DNA of 64,000 nt, taken from the NCBI RefSeq assembly GCF_013409045.1, contig NZ_JACCBT010000001.1, forward strand, positions 1,426,001 to 1,490,000, in the 5' to 3' direction. This DNA is from Actinomadura citrea (GTDB lineage: Bacteria > Actinomycetota > Actinomycetes > Streptosporangiales > Streptosporangiaceae). Shown one piece after another: positions 8,441 through 17,409 of this stretch (the first letter of the stretch is position 1; every line of letters starts with the position of its first letter). Made by a program: the position numbers and the translations under genes. The notes under the pieces were generated by a model that made no database searches, was not told the origin of the DNA, and saw only the letters and a program-made list of their open reading frames with translations.

Positions 8441-10032
8441 CCGAGGATTTCGGCCGCGCCGCCTGCGAGTTCGCCGGCCACGTCGCCCGCGATGTCTCCG
8501 GCGATGCCGCCGGCCGCGTCCGCGATCACGTGGCCCGCGACATTGCCCGCGTACCCGGCGAGTGCGTTGCCGAAGGCGTCCACGGGGGCGCCGGCGACGT
8601 AGCCCGCGACGTTCTGCGCGTATCCGGCCGCGTCCAGGGCGCCCATGGCCATGCCGCCGGCGACTCCCGCCGCGGCGACGCCGCCGACCAGACCGGCCGC
8701 GGCGGCGCCGTGCCCGAGGTGACGGTGCCCGTGGTAGCCGGGCGGACCGTGATGGACGGGCGCCGGCGGCGGGTGCCCGTGGGGCGAGTACGGCGCGGGC
8801 CCCGGCGGCGCGGGCGGGGGCGGCCCGGCATGGGCGGCGGGCGCGTACGGCATCGGTCCGGGCGGCGCCGGGGGCGGCGCCCCATGCGACGGCATCCCGT
8901 GCGGCGGCGCGGGAGGCGGCGGCGCTCCATGCGGTCCTGGAGGCGGCGCCCCATGGGGCGGGGCCCCGTGTGACGGCATCCCGTGACCGGGCATCGGTGA
9001 ATGCGCGGGCGGCGGGAAGCCGTGCCCGGGCGCCGGGGGCATGCCGGACGGGCTCGGCGCGTAACCCGGATCGGCCATCGGCGCGGGCTGCCGCTGTCCG
9101 GGAGCCGGTGCGGGAGGCGGGAAATGGGCGTTGCCGTGCGACCCGTACTCACTTGGCCCGCCATAGGCGGCCGCGGGCTGCGGCGGTGGCGGCGGGAACG
9201 CCGAGTGCCCGCCGGGCGGCGGCAGCGGAGCCTGCCCGGGCGGCGGCGGGGGAGCGCCGTGAGCCGCCGGGCCGGGCCGGGACGACCGGGGCATCGCCAC
9301 CGCGGCCTCCAGCCACTGGCTGATCTTGGCGTTCCAGTCGGTCTCCGCGGCCTCCGCGTGCGGCACCTTGAAGACGCCGAACGACTCGTCCTGCGGGGTG
9401 TCGCGGTCCTCGGCGCGCAGGACGAAGGCCATGACGCGCGGGCTGGCGACGAAGCTCAGCCCGACCTTCTCGATCCGCCCCTGGTGCGACGGCGGCGGGT
9501 TGAGGTGGATCTCCTGGTGGAACGGCAGCTGCTGGGACACCCCTCGCAGCTTGGACGACTCGAACGTCACGTTCGTGATCTGGAAGCCGAGCCGGGCGAT
9601 CGAGGCGAGGACCCACTGCTGGGACTCCAGCGGCTCCACCGAGATCGGGTCGATGTCGCCCGGGTCGGGCTGCCCCGCGACGTCGATCTCGGTGCACATC
9701 CCGATGGTGAAGCCGGGAAGCTCGTGGCCGAGGACGGTCGTGAACGGCAGCTCGTACGGCAGCGGGATGGAGAACGCCAGGTCGCGCTGCCCGCCGGCGT
9801 CCAACCGGAATCCGCGGGTCAGCGCGCCCCGGTACACCTCGGGCCCCGCCGTCTCGCCGCCGTGATGCCGCATGCGCGGCATCAGCGCGAGCGTCACCTG
9901 CCGGATCTCCGCGGGCCCGGCGCCGCCGCGCAGATGCACCTTGCCCGCCACGACCCCGCCGGGTTTGCAGTTCGGCTCAGCAAGGATCGTGTCGACGGAC
10001 GGTCCACCGCCCGCCATCTGCCCGTAGGACAC
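8413..10032 (-). CDS. spo0M: Spo0M-like arrestin-fold protein with Pro-rich and Gly/Ala-rich tail
   Basis: Sporulation-control (Spo0M/SpoOM) family, an arrestin-like beta-sandwich first described in Bacillus. It has 539 residues. The Spo0M domain covers about 10-235, with features such as ILAEPNCKPGGVVAGKVHL at its start. Residues 245-430 are an extreme Pro/Gly/His-rich linker with repeated AHG and PPPAPP. The last 100 residues are a Gly/Ala-rich region with amphipathic small-residue repeats (AGDIAGDVAGELAGG), possibly membrane-associating. The GTG at 10032 follows GAGAGGGG by eight bases; the frame extends to 10143 without a ribosome site. The final codons are duplicated downstream, as recorded for 8054-8440. 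Confidence 0.88.
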   Translation of the reverse strand: MSYGQMAGGGPSVDTILAEPNCKPGGVVAGKVHLRGGAGPAEIRQVTLALMPRMRHHGGETAGPEVYRGALTRGFRLDAGGQRDLAFSIPLPYELPFTTVLGHELPGFTIGMCTEIDVAGQPDPGDIDPISVEPLESQQWVLASIARLGFQITNVTFESSKLRGVSQQLPFHQEIHLNPPPSHQGRIEKVGLSFVASPRVMAFVLRAEDRDTPQDESFGVFKVPHAEAAETDWNAKISQWLEAAVAMPRSSRPGPAAHGAPPPPPGQAPLPPPGGHSAFPPPPPQPAAAYGGPSEYGSHGNAHFPPPAPAPGQRQPAPMADPGYAPSPSGMPPAPGHGFPPPAHSPMPGHGMPSHGAPPHGAPPPGPHGAPPPPAPPHGMPSHGAPPPAPPGPMPYAPAAHAGPPPPAPPGPAPYSPHGHPPPAPVHHGPPGYHGHRHLGHGAAAAGLVGGVAAAGVAGGMAMGALDAAGYAQNVAGYVAGAPVDAFGNALAGYAGNVAGHVIADAAGGIAGDIAGDVAGELAGGAAEILGGLLGGLFG

Positions 10033-10262
10033 CGGCCGTTCCCCTCTCCCGCCGCGAGACGACACGCCTCGCGCCCACCGCCCGCGCGGCCCAGACCGCG
10101 CGCACCAGAAACTTAGACCCCCTCCACCATGCCACCGGTTCACCTCGCTCGGACCAATCCCTCAATTTCCACCCAAGTGCGCGTACCCGTGCGGGGACCG
10201 GCGCCGCACGACGTATCTGGCGCCCGCGCCGGCGGCCTCGTCCGAACCGGGCGTCTCGGGGC

Positions 10263-10637
10263 TCAGCGGTCTTCGGTCGAGGACGATGCGATCAGGTCGA
10301 GCAGGCCGGGGAAACGGGCGTCGAGGTCGTCGACGCGCACCTCGCTGCGGCGCTCCAGGCCGTACTGGCGCTGCCGCAGGACGCCGGCCTCGCGCAGCGC
10401 TTTGAAGTGGTGGGTCAGCGACGACTTCGGCCGGTCGAAGCCGAACCAGCCGCAGGGATGGTCGAACTCCTCGCGCTCCAGCAGGAGCTTGCGGACGATG
10501 GCCAGTCGCAGCGGCCCGCTCAGCGCCCCGAACACCGTCTCCAGCCGGAGGTCTTCCATGGCGGGCTCCGCCAGGGGCTCGGGCAGGCCGGGCGGTTCCG
10601 GGAGCACCCGGATCGCCGGTCGCGTGTTCGATGCCAT
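10263..10637 (-). CDS. ArsR-type winged-helix transcriptional repressor
   Basis: 124 residues. The helix-turn-helix is of the ArsR/HTH_20 type: ALSGPLRLAIVRKLLLERE, then the recognition region DRPKSSLTHHFKALREAGVL, then a wing ending QYGLERRSEVR. The family usually represses a neighbouring exporter or enzyme. The ATG at 10637 follows GAGGGG with seven bases between; an internal ATG at 10559 is a less likely start. It is divergent from an MFS transporter at 10726, and the 88 bases between them carry two matching inverted repeats (10659-10704). No metal-binding cysteine cluster is seen, so the inducer is probably organic rather than a metal. Confidence 0.88.
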   Translation of the reverse strand: MASNTRPAIRVLPEPPGLPEPLAEPAMEDLRLETVFGALSGPLRLAIVRKLLLEREEFDHPCGWFGFDRPKSSLTHHFKALREAGVLRQRQYGLERRSEVRVDDLDARFPGLLDLIASSSTEDR

Positions 10638-10658
10638 CGTCCGTCCCCTCGCTCGCTT

Positions 10659-10704
10659 GTACGAGTTTAATCGTACTGCATGCTAAGTTCGAGAAAAATC
10701 GTAC
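10659..10704. promoter_or_regulatory. Twin operators between ArsR-like repressor and MFS gene
   Basis: Two sites share one architecture: GTACGA-N6-TCGTAC at 10659-10676 (perfect) and GTTCGA-N6-TCGTAC at 10687-10704 (one mismatch). Their centres are 28 bp apart, about 2.7 helical turns. AATCGTACTGC is repeated exactly at 10669-10679 and 10697-10707. Their place in the divergent promoter makes them likely sites for the repressor at 10263-10637, shutting off both genes. Confidence 0.7.
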
Positions 10705-10725
10705 TGCTTGACGAAGGGTTTCCCC

Positions 10726-11949
10726 ATGCCGAACGTCCGGACGGTTCATGCGCCCCGGGGCGCCCTGCAGGCGGATGCCTCCACCCGCCGCATCTGGCTG
10801 GCCGCCTGGCCTGTCACCGCCGTGTTCGTGCTGTCGAACGCGGCGACGCCCCTCTACGTGCTCTGGCAGCGCGACATCGGCTTCTCCAGGGGCACGCTCA
10901 CTGTGATCTTCGCCTTCTACATCGTCGGGCTGCTCGGCTCGCTGCTGGTGTCCGGAGTGCTGTCGGACCGGCTCGGCCGCCGTCCCGTCCTCCTGCCGGC
11001 GCTCGTCCTCGCGCTGGTGGCCTGCGGCGTCTTCGCGACCGCCACCACGGTGGGCATGCTGATCGTCGCTCGGCTGCTGACCGGTGTCGCGGTCGGCGCG
11101 ACCGTCTCCGCGGGCATGGCCGCCGTCACCGACGTCGCCGGCCCCTCCCGCCGCCGCTTGGCCGCGCTGCTCGCCTCGTCCGCGATGGTCTTCGGCGCCG
11201 GCCTCGGGCCGTTCCTGGCCGGCGTCCTGTCCGAAGGCCTCCCCGCACCGACCACCACCGTGTTCGCGGTCGAGGCCGTCGTCCTGGTCACGGCCGGCCT
11301 GGCCGTGATGCGCCTGCCGATGCCGCGTCCCTCCGTTCCCGCGACGAGGTCATGGGTCCGGGTGCCCGGCGTGCCGCGCGAAAGCGCGATGCGGCTCGCC
11401 CTGGGGATCGCGGTGTTCGCGCCCGGCATCACCGCGACGTCGTTCGTGCTGTCGCTCGGGCCGTCGCTGCTGTCCGGCCTGCTGGGCACCGACAACCGGA
11501 TCGTCGCCGGAGGTACGGCATTCGTGATGTTCGCCGCGGCGACCGGCGTGCAGTTCACCGTCCAGCGGCTGCCCCGGCGCACCATCCTCCTCGCGGGCGC
11601 GGCCGCCACGACCGCCTCGATGGCCGCGCTGGTCACCGCCGTGCACGGCTCGTCGTCGGCGGCGCTCGTCGCGTCGGCCGCCCTCGCCGGTGCCGGCCAG
11701 GGAATGGGGCAACTCGGCGGTCTGTCGCTGCTCAACAGCGCCGTCCCGACGTGCCGCCTTGCCGAGGCCAACGCCGCGTTCAACATCGGCGGCTACGTCC
11801 CCGCCGGGCTCCTCCCGGTCACCGCGGGCTACCTCAGCGACGCCGTCGGTCTGACCACCGGCGCCACCCTGTTCGCTGCGGTTCTCGCCGCGCTCGCCGT
11901 GATCGGTGGCCTCCTTGTGGCCGCCGGGCGACGGCACCTGGAGGGCTAG
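10726..11949 (+). CDS. MFS transporter, probable drug/metabolite exporter
   Basis: 407 residues with about twelve hydrophobic segments, in the inner membrane. Motif A of the major facilitator superfamily is visible after the second helix (DRLGRRPVLLPAL), and GAGLGPFLAGVL in the fifth helix resembles the antiporter motif C of proton-coupled exporters. The ATG at 10726 follows GAAGGG by seven bases; an in-frame TTG at 10708 overlaps the promoter. It is transcribed away from the ArsR-like repressor and probably controlled by the twin operators at 10659-10704. The substrate is unknown; efflux is inferred from the motif C-like segment and the repressor pairing. Confidence 0.9.
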   Translation: MPNVRTVHAPRGALQADASTRRIWLAAWPVTAVFVLSNAATPLYVLWQRDIGFSRGTLTVIFAFYIVGLLGSLLVSGVLSDRLGRRPVLLPALVLALVACGVFATATTVGMLIVARLLTGVAVGATVSAGMAAVTDVAGPSRRRLAALLASSAMVFGAGLGPFLAGVLSEGLPAPTTTVFAVEAVVLVTAGLAVMRLPMPRPSVPATRSWVRVPGVPRESAMRLALGIAVFAPGITATSFVLSLGPSLLSGLLGTDNRIVAGGTAFVMFAAATGVQFTVQRLPRRTILLAGAAATTASMAALVTAVHGSSSAALVASAALAGAGQGMGQLGGLSLLNSAVPTCRLAEANAAFNIGGYVPAGLLPVTAGYLSDAVGLTTGATLFAAVLAALAVIGGLLVAAGRRHLEG

Positions 11950-12088
11950 AACTGCGCCGGCAGGGCGCTGCGGTTGGAAGCCGCCCGCGGCGCGGCATGG
12001 TGTGCCGGGTCGCAGGGCGGCAACGGTGGGCGGGCGTTGCCCCTGAGACCGCGCAAGCCACTCCACACCCGACGCGCCCTTGGGGGAG

Positions 12089-13453
12089 TCAGGTCTCCTT
12101 TGTGGTGACGGTCACGGGGGCGTAGGCGAGTTTTTCGAGGGGCTCGCGGATCTGGGCGGCGTCGCCCACGGCGATGACGGTGAGGGCGTCGGGGTCGATG
12201 TGCTTGCGGTAGGCGCGGGCCACGCCGTCGGGGGTGGAGGCGCGGACCGCGGCCAGGTAGGCGCTCGGGTAGTCGGCGCCGAGGCCGTTGGCGGACACGT
12301 CGGCCAGTTCGGCGGCCACGGCGCGGGCGGTCTCGTACTCGGCGGGGGCGCGGTCGGCCAGGGCGCGGACGGACGAGCCGTGCTCCTCGGCGTCGATGCC
12401 GCGGGACACGATGCCGCGCAGTTCGGTCAGGGCGTCGGCGACCGCGTCGGCGGTGACCTCGGTGTGGACGGCGCCCTGGGCGATGAACAGGCCGCAGTGC
12501 CGCATGCGGAGCAGGCCTGCGCGCATGCCGTAGGTGTAGCCCTTCTCCTCGCGCAGGACGGCGTTGAGGCGGGACGTGAGACCGCCGCCCAGGACGTGCG
12601 ACGCGACCATCAGGGACGGCCAGTCGTGGTGGGAGCGGTCGGGGACGCCGTGGCCGAAGCTGAGGTAGGTCTGCACGGAGCCGGGACGGTCGACCACGAC
12701 GATGCGGGCGGCGGACTCGGGCAGGATCCGGTCGGCGGTCGGGAGCGGCGCGGCGGAGCCCGCCCAGCCTTCCAGGGCGGCGCTGAGGGCGCCCTCGGCG
12801 TCGGTCCCCGCCAGGTCGCCCGCGACGACCGCGGTCGCCTCGGCGGGGACCACGGAACCGTAGAAGTCTCGGACGTGCGAGCCCTGCAGCGCGCCGACCG
12901 AGTCGGGGGTGCCGCCCGTCGGGCGGGAGGCCCGGGCCTGCTCCGGGAAGAGGACGGCCCGCAGTTCGCGCATGGCGCGCGTGCCGGGGTCGGCGTCCTC
13001 CTGCGCGATCTCCTCCAGGCGCTCGCGGACGAGGCGCCGGACGTCGGCGTCGTCGAGGGCCGGGCGGCGCACCACCGAGGAGAACAGGTCCAGGGCCGCG
13101 CCGAGCCGCGTGGTCGGGACGTCCAGCGCGATGCGCAGGGCGGTCAGGTCGGCGTGCGCGTAGAGGCTGGCGCCGAGCCGCTCGAACGCGGCGGTCAGCG
13201 CGGTGCCGCCGCCGGGCTCGGTGCCCTCCAGCAGGGCGCGGGAGACCAGCGTCGCGACGCCGTCGAGGCCGGACGGCTCGCGGCCCGCTCCCGCGTGCAG
13301 GACGAGGCGGACGGCGGCGAGCCGGCGGCCGGGCAGGTCGCAGCGCAGCGTCGCGGGGCCGGCCGGGACGCGGCCCGCGGTGCCGGCCGGGAACGCCCAG
13401 GCCGGGACGGGCCCGGGGACGGGACGGGGCTGCAGTGCAAGGCCGCTGCTCAC
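12089..13453 (-). CDS. M16-family (pitrilysin-like) protein, probably non-catalytic subunit
   Basis: 454 residues with the two-domain M16 fold (RLVLHAGAGREPSGLDGVA at the usual position of the active site; later SFGHGVPDRS and RLNAVLREEKGYTYGMRAG, the R/Y pair typical of the second domain). The zinc motif HxxEH is absent. This matches known two-subunit M16 enzymes in which one chain keeps the R/Y substrate-binding residues and the other the metal site. The GTG start at 13453 overlaps the stop of the preceding M16 gene (GTGA) and has GGAGG six bases upstream, so the two are translated together. Confidence 0.88.
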   Translation of the reverse strand: MSSGLALQPRPVPGPVPAWAFPAGTAGRVPAGPATLRCDLPGRRLAAVRLVLHAGAGREPSGLDGVATLVSRALLEGTEPGGGTALTAAFERLGASLYAHADLTALRIALDVPTTRLGAALDLFSSVVRRPALDDADVRRLVRERLEEIAQEDADPGTRAMRELRAVLFPEQARASRPTGGTPDSVGALQGSHVRDFYGSVVPAEATAVVAGDLAGTDAEGALSAALEGWAGSAAPLPTADRILPESAARIVVVDRPGSVQTYLSFGHGVPDRSHHDWPSLMVASHVLGGGLTSRLNAVLREEKGYTYGMRAGLLRMRHCGLFIAQGAVHTEVTADAVADALTELRGIVSRGIDAEEHGSSVRALADRAPAEYETARAVAAELADVSANGLGADYPSAYLAAVRASTPDGVARAYRKHIDPDALTVIAVGDAAQIREPLEKLAYAPVTVTTKET

Positions 13454-14706
13454 GAGTTGCCTCCGTAGGTCAGGGCGGTGCGGGCGCCCGGGGCCAGCCA
13501 GCGGCCCGCCATCTCCTTGATCGCGTCACCGGTGACCGCGGCGGCGCGGCCGGGGGCGGTGAAGACCCGGGCCGGGTCGTCGAACTGCGTCGCGTTCTGC
13601 GACAGCGCGTTGGCGAGCCCCGTCACCGTCTCGGTCTGCTCCAGGAAGCCGCGCTCGGCCTGGGCGGTGGCGCGGGCGGTCTCGTCGGCGTCCGGGCCGT
13701 GCGCGGCGAACCGTCCGAGCTCCTCGTCCAGCACGGCCGCGATCTTCTCGGGCTCGGGGCCGACGGCGTCCACGATCGCCAGGGACTGGCCGGACGCGAG
13801 CCGCGTGACCCCGGCCCACACCTCGGTGGCGATCTGGTCGCGCCGCACCATCCGGTCGTAGAGGCGGGAGCCGGAGCCGCCGCCGAGGATCTCGACCGCG
13901 AGCTCGGCGGCCTCGATGTCGTCGCCGCCGTCGGTGGGGAGCGGGAACATCGCGAAGTAGGCGGGGGAGGGGACCTCCTCGTCGAGCGTCTCGCCGCGGA
14001 CGCCGGTCAGCGGAGCGAGCGCGCCGGGGCGCGCGGCGGGCTGGGCCGGGCCGGCGGGCAGGCCGCCGAAGTAGCGCTCGACCGCCTCCAGGGTCTTCTC
14101 CGGGTCGACGTCGCCCACGACGGACAGGACGGCGTTGCCCGGCGCGTACCAGGTGGCGAAGAAGTCGGTGCAGTCGTCGAGGGTGGTGGCGTCCAGGTCG
14201 TCCATGGAGCCGATCGGGGTGTGCGCGTAGGGGTGGCCCTCCGGGAACATCAGCGCGCACAGGCGCTCGAAGGCAGTCCCGTAGGGCTGGTTGTCGTAGC
14301 GCTGGCGCCGCTCGTTCTTCACCACGTCGCGCTGGTTGTCGAGGTTGGCCTGGGTCAGCGCGGCGGGGAGCGTGCCCATCCGGTCGGCCTCCAGCCAGAG
14401 CGCGAGCTCCAGGTGGCTGACCGGCACCGTCTCGTAGTAGTTCGTGCGCTCGAAGGACGTGCTGGCGTTGAACGCGGCACCGGCGCTCTCCAGCAGCGCC
14501 GCGTGCTCGCCCTCGGCGACGTTCGCCGAGCCCTGGAACATCAGGTGCTCGAAGAGGTGCGCGAGGCCGGTGCGGCCGGCCCGCTCGTGCCGCGAGCCCA
14601 CCCCGTACCAGATGTTCACGGCGGCCAGTGGTACGACGTGGTCTTCGCAGACCACCACGCGCAGGCCATTGCCGAGCGTGTGCTCATGCAGCGGCTGTTC
14701 TGCCAC
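13450..14706 (-). CDS. M16-family zinc metallopeptidase, catalytic subunit
   Basis: 418 residues. The inverted zinc motif HLFEH is at residues 50-54 (within TGLAHLFEHLMFQG), as in pitrilysin, insulysin and processing peptidases, where the two His bind zinc and the Glu is the base. There is no signal peptide, so it is probably cytoplasmic. The GTG at 14706 is preferred because GGGAG lies six bases upstream; the frame continues to 14742. It is the first gene of a two-gene operon, overlapping the non-catalytic partner by four bases. The heterodimer is expected to degrade small peptides. The natural substrate is not deducible. Confidence 0.9.
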   Translation of the reverse strand: MAEQPLHEHTLGNGLRVVVCEDHVVPLAAVNIWYGVGSRHERAGRTGLAHLFEHLMFQGSANVAEGEHAALLESAGAAFNASTSFERTNYYETVPVSHLELALWLEADRMGTLPAALTQANLDNQRDVVKNERRQRYDNQPYGTAFERLCALMFPEGHPYAHTPIGSMDDLDATTLDDCTDFFATWYAPGNAVLSVVGDVDPEKTLEAVERYFGGLPAGPAQPAARPGALAPLTGVRGETLDEEVPSPAYFAMFPLPTDGGDDIEAAELAVEILGGGSGSRLYDRMVRRDQIATEVWAGVTRLASGQSLAIVDAVGPEPEKIAAVLDEELGRFAAHGPDADETARATAQAERGFLEQTETVTGLANALSQNATQFDDPARVFTAPGRAAAVTGDAIKEMAGRWLAPGARTALTYGGNS

Positions 14707-14909
14707 GGAGCGCTCCCGTCCGTTCGATGGGCCGGACAGCACCGCGCGCGTCGGGAGGCGTCCCAGGCGGCGGGCTTGATCTCGGTCTCACCGTACCGGG
14801 TGCGCTCGGCGGGGGGAGCGCCGACGGAAACTGTGGATAACTCACACCGATGAAAAGGTGCGAGGGCGTGCGAAGCGGGACGGGAGGCGGGGGATCAGGA
14901 GCGAGAGGC

Positions 14910-15263
14910 TCAGGGCGCCGCGGACTCGTGCGCCGCGATCGCGTCCTCCAGCGACCGGTGCAGGACGAAGATCTTGGTGAGCTGGGTGACGTGGAAGACG
15001 CGCCGCACCCGGTCGTTGACGCCCATGAACGACATCGACCCGTCCCGCGCCCGCAGCCGGTGGTAGATCCCGACGAGCACGCCGAGGCCCGTGGAGTCCA
15101 GGAAGGTCACCTCGCCGAGGTCGATGACCAGGTGCGCGCCGCCGTTGTCGATGATCTCGAGCAGGGCCTCGCGCAGGCGGGGGCTGGTGAAGACGTCGAT
15201 CTCACCGCTGATCTTGACGACCGTGAGACCCTGCTCGACGCGATGCTCGACGGCGAAGTCCAC
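14910..15263 (-). CDS. STAS-domain anti-sigma factor antagonist
   Basis: 117 residues, the single STAS domain of SpoIIAA/RsbV proteins. The phosphoacceptor region reads LDSTGLGVLVG, with Ser57 as the expected phosphorylated residue. When unphosphorylated, such proteins bind an anti-sigma kinase and free its sigma factor. The GTG at 15263 has GAGAGGAG upstream. The gene is preceded on the same strand by the HATPase anti-sigma protein (15384-16001), 120 bases away, so the two may act together. A SpoIIE-type phosphatase at 2158-4563 could dephosphorylate it. No sigma-B/F gene is adjacent. Confidence 0.92.
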   Translation of the reverse strand: MDFAVEHRVEQGLTVVKISGEIDVFTSPRLREALLEIIDNGGAHLVIDLGEVTFLDSTGLGVLVGIYHRLRARDGSMSFMGVNDRVRRVFHVTQLTKIFVLHRSLEDAIAAHESAAP

Positions 15264-15383
15264 CGGTGCTCCTCTCCGCCCCTCGACTCGTCCAACCCTG
15301 GAGAAGTTCTAGGGCCTCGTCGGGGGGAATTCCATTGTTACCCCGGTCGCGCGCTGTTACGCCCGTCGACCCGGTCGCGTCCT

Positions 15384-16001
15384 TCAGGGGGACCGGAAGA
15401 GGGCCCAGACGACCTTTCCCTGCGCGAGGGCGCGCCATCCCCACCGGACACTGAAGGACTCGACGAGGTGCAGGCCGCGTCCGGTTTCGGCGATGTAGTC
15501 GGGTTCCTTGCGGCGGGGGGCCGTCCGGCTCGCGTCCATGATCCCGCAGAGCAGCCAGGGCCCCTCGTGCCCGAGGCGCAGCCGGATGGCGGACGGCGCG
15601 GAGCCGAGCGGGTCGGCCGGGTCGCCGTACACGCCCTCGCGGTGCACGTCGTCGCCCGGCCGCCCGCCGGCCGTCTTCCCGCTGTGTCGCAGCGCGTTCG
15701 TGACGAGCTCGGAGACGACGAGGCCGACGTCGTCGACGAGCTCGGCCATGCTCCACTCGGCCAGCCTTGCGATCGCGAAGTGCCGGGCCTCGGTGACCGA
15801 TTCCGGATCGGGCTCGACGGTGAACGAGACGGTGGACCCCCGCAGTTCCGTCAGCGCCGTGACGGCTTTGTCCAGGCGGGGAGGCAGGTCGAACGCCTCC
15901 GGGACGGGCGTCGAGCGCCCAGCCTGGGCCCGTGGGTCGTCCGGCCCCGCGAGAGGGCCGAGCTCCCAACGCGTGTCGTCGTGCGCGTGGCGTGACGTCA
16001 T
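15384..16001 (-). CDS. HATPase anti-sigma/regulatory ATP-binding protein
   Basis: About 205 residues, with the GHKL kinase-like fold of RsbW/SpoIIAB. The N-box is VGLVVSELVTNALRHSG. The G1-type box is degenerate (CGIMDASRTAPRRKE), followed by a clear G2-type TGRGLHLVESFSVRWGW. In actinomycetes such proteins are often encoded beside XRE/DUF5753 and DUF397 genes (the WhiJ/AbaA-like cluster), as here. The ATG at 16001 has only a poor ribosome site (GGTGGA immediately upstream). The frame extends to 16190, but that would run through the palindrome at 16097-16108 and overlap the divergent promoter. The degenerate G1 box suggests weak or altered kinase activity. Confidence 0.85.
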   Translation of the reverse strand: MTSRHAHDDTRWELGPLAGPDDPRAQAGRSTPVPEAFDLPPRLDKAVTALTELRGSTVSFTVEPDPESVTEARHFAIARLAEWSMAELVDDVGLVVSELVTNALRHSGKTAGGRPGDDVHREGVYGDPADPLGSAPSAIRLRLGHEGPWLLCGIMDASRTAPRRKEPDYIAETGRGLHLVESFSVRWGWRALAQGKVVWALFRSP

Positions 16002-16096
16002 TCCACCGGACCCCGCAGAGTGATCTCGTTGTGCAGCCGTGGCTCGGAAGTCTCGTGCGTTATCCTGCGCATCGTAGCGTGCGAATGCAAGGCCCA

Positions 16097-16108
16097 ATGC
16101 ACGTGCAT
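16097..16108. promoter_or_regulatory. 12-bp perfect palindrome in divergent promoter
   Basis: ATGCACGTGCAT is fully self-complementary. It lies between the anti-sigma ATPase gene and the XRE/DUF5753 gene, 120 bases before the latter, so it is a candidate binding site for that regulator. GAATGCA at 16083-16089 is a possible extra half-site. Confidence 0.45.
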
Positions 16109-16227
16109 CCGCGTCGCGAGGGTGTGGGCCGACGCGGATCGCACGCGGGAGATCGGAGGTAACCGCAGGACGCTGAGGCCAGTGGCACACTAGGTTCGCT
16201 GTCCGCCGAATAGCCGGGAGGTTGGGC

Positions 16228-17094
16228 GTGACTCCAGAGACGCCGGGAAGCGGGTCGACGGTCCGTCGGATCCTGCTCGGGTCGCAGCTTCGCCGTCTGC
16301 GTGAGCAGAAGGGCGTGACCCGTCAGGACGCCGGCTACGTCATCCGCGCGTCGGAGTCGAAGATCAGCCGTCTTGAGCTCGGCAGGGTCAGCTTCAAAGA
16401 ACGAGACGTGGACGACCTGCTCACGTTGTACGGCGTCGGCGACAAGACGGAACGCGACGCGCTGCTACAGCTTGCGCGGGAGGCAAACACCCCCGGTTGG
16501 TGGCACCGGTACAACGACGTGTTGCCCGGCTGGTTCCAGACCTATGTGGGCCTGGAGGAGTCGGCGGCGTTGATCCGCACATATGAACTGCAGTTCGTCC
16601 CGGGACTGCTGCAGTCGGAGGGGTATGCGCGTGCGGTGATTCGCCTGGGCAACGCCGGGGCCGCCGAAAACGAGATCGACCAGCGCGTGGAGCTGCGCCT
16701 GCAGCGTCAGGAACGCCTCACGGGCGCGGAAGCGCCGCGCCTGTGGGCCGTGGTGGACGAGGGGGCGCTGCGGCGCCCCATCGGCGGACCGGAAGTGATG
16801 CGGGGCCAGTTCGAGCACCTCATCGAGATGTCGAAGCTGCCCAACGTCACCATCCAGGTCATGCCGTTCAGGTTCGGAGGCCACGCGGCCGAGGGGGGCG
16901 CCTTCACGATCCTGCGTTTTCCCGAGCAGGATCTGCCGGACGTGGTTTACGTCGAGAACCTCACCGGCGCGATGTATCTGGACAAGCGCGACGACGTCGA
17001 CACCTACCTCCAGGCGATGGAACGCCTGTGTGTCGACAGTGCGACCCCGGAGCGCACCGTCGAGCTTCTCGGTGATCTTCTCAGAGAGACATGA
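16228..17094 (+). CDS. XRE-type regulator with DUF5753 (WhiJ-like)
   Basis: 288 residues. An N-terminal helix-turn-helix (LRRLREQKGVTRQDAGYVI, then SESKISRLELGRVSFKERDV) precedes the DUF5753 domain (about 95-275) with its hallmark GLLQSEGYARAVI and MPFRFGGHAAEGGAFTILRF. These proteins are the WhiJ-like regulators of actinomycete development and antibiotic control, working with small DUF397 proteins. The GTG at 16228 has GGGAGG six bases upstream; a TTG at 16222 overlaps that site. Its stop overlaps the ATG of the DUF397 gene (ATGA), showing coupled translation. Confidence 0.93.
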   Translation: MTPETPGSGSTVRRILLGSQLRRLREQKGVTRQDAGYVIRASESKISRLELGRVSFKERDVDDLLTLYGVGDKTERDALLQLAREANTPGWWHRYNDVLPGWFQTYVGLEESAALIRTYELQFVPGLLQSEGYARAVIRLGNAGAAENEIDQRVELRLQRQERLTGAEAPRLWAVVDEGALRRPIGGPEVMRGQFEHLIEMSKLPNVTIQVMPFRFGGHAAEGGAFTILRFPEQDLPDVVYVENLTGAMYLDKRDDVDTYLQAMERLCVDSATPERTVELLGDLLRET

Positions 17095-17345
17095 TGCTCC
17101 AGACCGATTACGACAACGGGATACCGGCCGCCGAGCTCCTCGGAGCACGATGGCTGAAGTCCCGGCGAAGCAACTCCCAGGGGAACTGTGTGGAAATCGC
17201 CGAACTGCCCGGTGGGCAGGTGGCGATGCGCAACTCCCGCCATCCCGAGGGCCCGGCCCTCATCTACACCCGCCCCGAGATAGAAGCGCTCATCCTTGGA
17301 GCCAAGGACGGCGACTTCGACCATCTCATCGCCTCCCACAACTGA
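17091..17345 (+). CDS. DUF397 small partner protein
   Basis: 84 residues. The DUF397 core is clear: ARWLKSRRSNSQGNCVEIAE, then VAMRNSRHPEGPALIYTRPE. This is a small acidic protein usually encoded directly after an XRE/DUF5753 regulator and thought to modulate it. The start overlaps the regulator's stop by four bases, so production of the two is coupled. A Rho-independent-type hairpin (17410-17434) follows. Confidence 0.93.
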   Translation: MMLQTDYDNGIPAAELLGARWLKSRRSNSQGNCVEIAELPGGQVAMRNSRHPEGPALIYTRPEIEALILGAKDGDFDHLIASHN

Positions 17346-17409
17346 TCCAGCAGCGGCCGGGTCGGCACCGGTGCACCGAACGTCGACCCGACCGTCCGAA
17401 CGAGACACA

